Origin: DHVE2 group archaeon
GTDB lineage: Archaea; Thermoplasmatota; Thermoplasmata; Thermoplasmatales; Aciduliprofundaceae
NCBI GenBank assembly: GCA_015520975.1
Contig: WAOZ01000175.1
Span: 1-9,395 of the forward strand
Reading direction: 5' to 3'
Length of the DNA stretch: 9,395 nucleotides
Shown: in pieces, positions 8,301 to 9,395 of the stretch
How the letters are laid out: every line of letters begins with the position of its first letter
Numbering within the stretch: the stretch's first letter is position 1
The notes under the pieces: generated by a model
The model's input: only the letters and a program-made list of their open reading frames with translations
What the model was told of the DNA's origin: nothing
The model's database searches: none
Program-made: the position numbers and the translations under genes

Positions 8301-9395
8301 TCAGCATCTGTGTTGTGTTTTCCCTGACGCTCTGTATATCCCAGTATGTCAAATTCCCGGCATTGAAATGCTCCATAAACACGCCCAGTGATTTATTATA
8401 CGACTCGTAAAGCGGCAGCAATTGAGCCATAGAATTTATCTTCGTTGTCATCTGTGATATTGTTTGATTCAGTATCGCAATAGCCGTGGAGTTGTTTCCT
8501 GTGAGAACATTGTATTCCGTGGCGTTGAGCGCGTTCATAAGCTCCTCGTTGCCGTATATACCCTGAGAGAGTGTGTAATTGGTGTAATTCAGAGAGTAAA
8601 ATGTGAAATTATTTGCCATAATGAAATAGCGAACTGCGATCTCTTTCTGAGATAAATTAAGCGTGGTTGAATTCATATCAGCATTAAAATAATCAAGAAG
8701 CGGGTTCTTTTGCGCCGTTGAATTTGCCGTTATCTGGGGCGGTGTGAGCAAAGTGAGAACCTTACTTTTTATGTCAAAATTTTTCCCTTCAATCATAACC
8801 AGCGTGAGATTTTGCATAATGGAAATCACATTGGGTGGCATAGTCATATTCTCAGTATGCGGCATAAACAGCAAGAGCACCACTGTGCGGGCATCATCTC
8901 TCATAGAGGTAGCATTGCCGTAAATAACTATGTAATCCGATAAAACTGCGCTTATATTTTCAAGCGGCGTGCGCATTTCCGTGAAATTCAATTTCAGCAT
9001 TTGAGAGGTTATGTTCTCGAGCGTGATATTCATTTTTTCAGTGAATTCTATCGTGTAGTTTCCGAGCACCACAATATCGGCAGGCGAAAATATACTGTTT
9101 GTCGGGTTATCAGGAGTTTTGAGATGAGATACAACCTTATCATTACCAACAAGAGCCTCTTCAGCCCGAAGCATATCTTCAAGAGTGGATTTATCAATGG
9201 TGTTATTTGATATGTAAATAACCTGCATAATTTCGGTATTTCCGAATTTATCATCTATTTCTTTCTGCGCATTCGCGATCTCATCGTTTGGCATGAAGCT
9301 TTTTATATCCGTGGTCATCTCCATCTGAGATGCGTAGTACCCGAAAATACCAGAAATTAGCAGTATCACAATTATTACGGCAAGCGGACGTTTTG
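5314..9395 (-). CDS. RND/MMPL superfamily (HAE3-type) membrane transporter with giant first loop (5' partial)
   Basis: The protein is a proton-driven RND-type exporter by architecture; its substrate is unknown. A GTG at 9369 could start it, but the frame is open to the window edge and codons 9393-9370 (K-R-P-L-A-V-I-I) complete the first membrane helix, so the real start lies outside. Numbered from that GTG (1351 residues): end of TM1 at 1-13, extracytoplasmic loop about 17-774, TM2-TM6 about 776-927, basic cytoplasmic linker 928-969, TM7 970-987, second loop 988-1180, TM8-TM12 about 1181-1335, acidic tail. The first-half relay motif is G-L-G-I-D842-Y-G-I-H; the second-half equivalent is G-L-G-I-T1249-Y-A-I-H. 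Loop 1 is far longer than in usual MMPL proteins and holds about 40 N-X-S/T sequons. Loop 2 has a calcium-type loop, D1084-T-N-G-D-G-L-P-D1092. The stop is TGA (5316-5314). Lipid or envelope-component export is a family-based guess. Confidence 0.9.
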   Translation of the reverse strand, partial: KRPLAVIIVILLISGIFGYYASQMEMTTDIKSFMPNDEIANAQKEIDDKFGNTEIMQVIYISNNTIDKSTLEDMLRAEEALVGNDKVVSHLKTPDNPTNSIFSPADIVVLGNYTIEFTEKMNITLENITSQMLKLNFTEMRTPLENISAVLSDYIVIYGNATSMRDDARTVVLLLFMPHTENMTMPPNVISIMQNLTLVMIEGKNFDIKSKVLTLLTPPQITANSTAQKNPLLDYFNADMNSTTLNLSQKEIAVRYFIMANNFTFYSLNYTNYTLSQGIYGNEELMNALNATEYNVLTGNNSTAIAILNQTISQMTTKINSMAQLLPLYESYNKSLGVFMEHFNAGNLTYWDIQSVRENTTQMLKYSTGDWRDMLLIFNQTLNEWLMEENLFYDTMYEANATQQGCEGYINSYYGSVGVNYTLTDIKYKILTNNTVSNTTGEIEYLKNMLNSTNHQMQETLAEIRNAMNALNTPFVQWFNNALMDLDYVLRTSAPPVGTATVNIYNSETAMMNANASASGGTDMFGLFYALKDGFSQPVADTYKEALQDMFLRETALMNSPPSFDMNFSGMNAPENISFNPDMCPSEKLNYLENMSNEDIVSTINKIQTYNPSSLNSTVNTTLTVLNTTGSDMNNILALMNDILNGTWFVYNTTSNESVKNSIAMYSNITTNLTQAVSGMDEFKKNLPMLTNLYYGIKNMQESLPTMFSKDFDGAYAKAAMMLVMINSTWLPGESSSEHMNRIYDVESTIETIVKENSPHSSIRVMSLTYIAKAGDVGSKETMGVLLPISILLVIIILAITLRSPIDTALGLLGIGMAIMWAYGFGVMMGYTFNQIDTTVAILIVGLGIDYGIHSILRYREELRKGKDVKTSMKEMITHLGMALILATITTVVAFLSNVSSPLPPIYSFGIMNAVGIIAAFIIFTTFVPAVKILIDGRREKKGTLKIKKEKKREGSGVVAINKFMALGAVGAEHHWKGVITVVLIITIISAYGAMQLQTGFNMNDFIPHDMAVADTIQFMSDNFNNTGMNNNYILIKGNLTSSETLLAVKRTMDNIKDDEYVQYSKCQSITTLINEWKEKNTTFYQMVVDSDTNGDGLPDRNITEIYNWLYAHTDEARYVLHKRGDTYDAMLIVVPSTASTDSENKVIYEQLQADAKPLKDAGLQAIPTGAGVLTYHIMESLKESEWNSVIITIAVSYILLTAIFFYQKRSIVLGIITSLPVTLAFIWIMGTMFALGINFNAMTITDTSLTIGLGITYAIHITHRFLEDRDRESSVEDAIRKTLRHTGTSIFGASTTTMAAFGTLILSTMDPIKQFGEIAGLSILYSFLLSVFILPTFLYLWAKYRERKNQSESEVDEE

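Noticed and set aside
9367..9369. GTG as the start of the RND protein
   Set aside because: It would leave a shortened first membrane helix and has no Shine-Dalgarno before it, while the open frame upstream supplies the missing basic and hydrophobic residues.

Overview
The window looks archaeal, most likely a thermophilic euryarchaeon of the Thermoplasmatota / DHVE2 (Aciduliprofundum-like) type. The evidence is an intact Alba chromatin gene with a TATA box and a strong Shine-Dalgarno site, heavy use of ATA and AGA/AGG codons, very long exported proteins packed with N-glycosylation sequons, and a Pro-Glu-Phe C-terminal tail typical of archaeal surface proteins. The lineage is inferred from style and was not proven by a search.

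Layout: (1) Positions 1-4961, plus strand, encode a giant membrane-anchored surface protein that is probably cut at its 5' end by the window edge. It has a cytoplasmic head (helix-hairpin-helix-like segment plus a TPR-like hairpin), an Asn-Gly repeat linker, one membrane segment, about 1370 extracellular residues built from repeated beta-rich modules with calcium-type Asp loops, and a PEF-CTERM-like tail. (2) Positions 4933-5205, minus strand, encode Alba. Its last codons overlap tail-to-tail with the surface-protein gene, and its probable terminator hairpin lies inside that gene's 3' end. (3) Positions 5206-5313 are a 108-base spacer carrying the alba promoter. (4) Positions 5314-9395, minus strand, encode a very large RND/MMPL (HAE3-type) membrane transporter. 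Its N-terminus lies beyond the right edge, because the reading frame stays open and the first membrane helix is split by the apparent GTG start.

The two giant envelope proteins converge on alba. Both carry many N-X-S/T sequons (roughly 55 and 40) and D-x-N/D-G-D-G-type metal-binding loops, so both belong to the glycosylated, probably calcium-using cell surface. Nothing in the window proves that they work together; alba is a housekeeping chromatin gene with its own promoter. No RNA genes, insertion sequences or CRISPR arrays were seen. The most notable points are the surface protein that joins a cytosolic HhH/TPR head to an extracellular arm anchored at both ends, the unusually large first loop of the RND protein, the D-to-T change in its second-half relay motif, and the compact alba 3' end.
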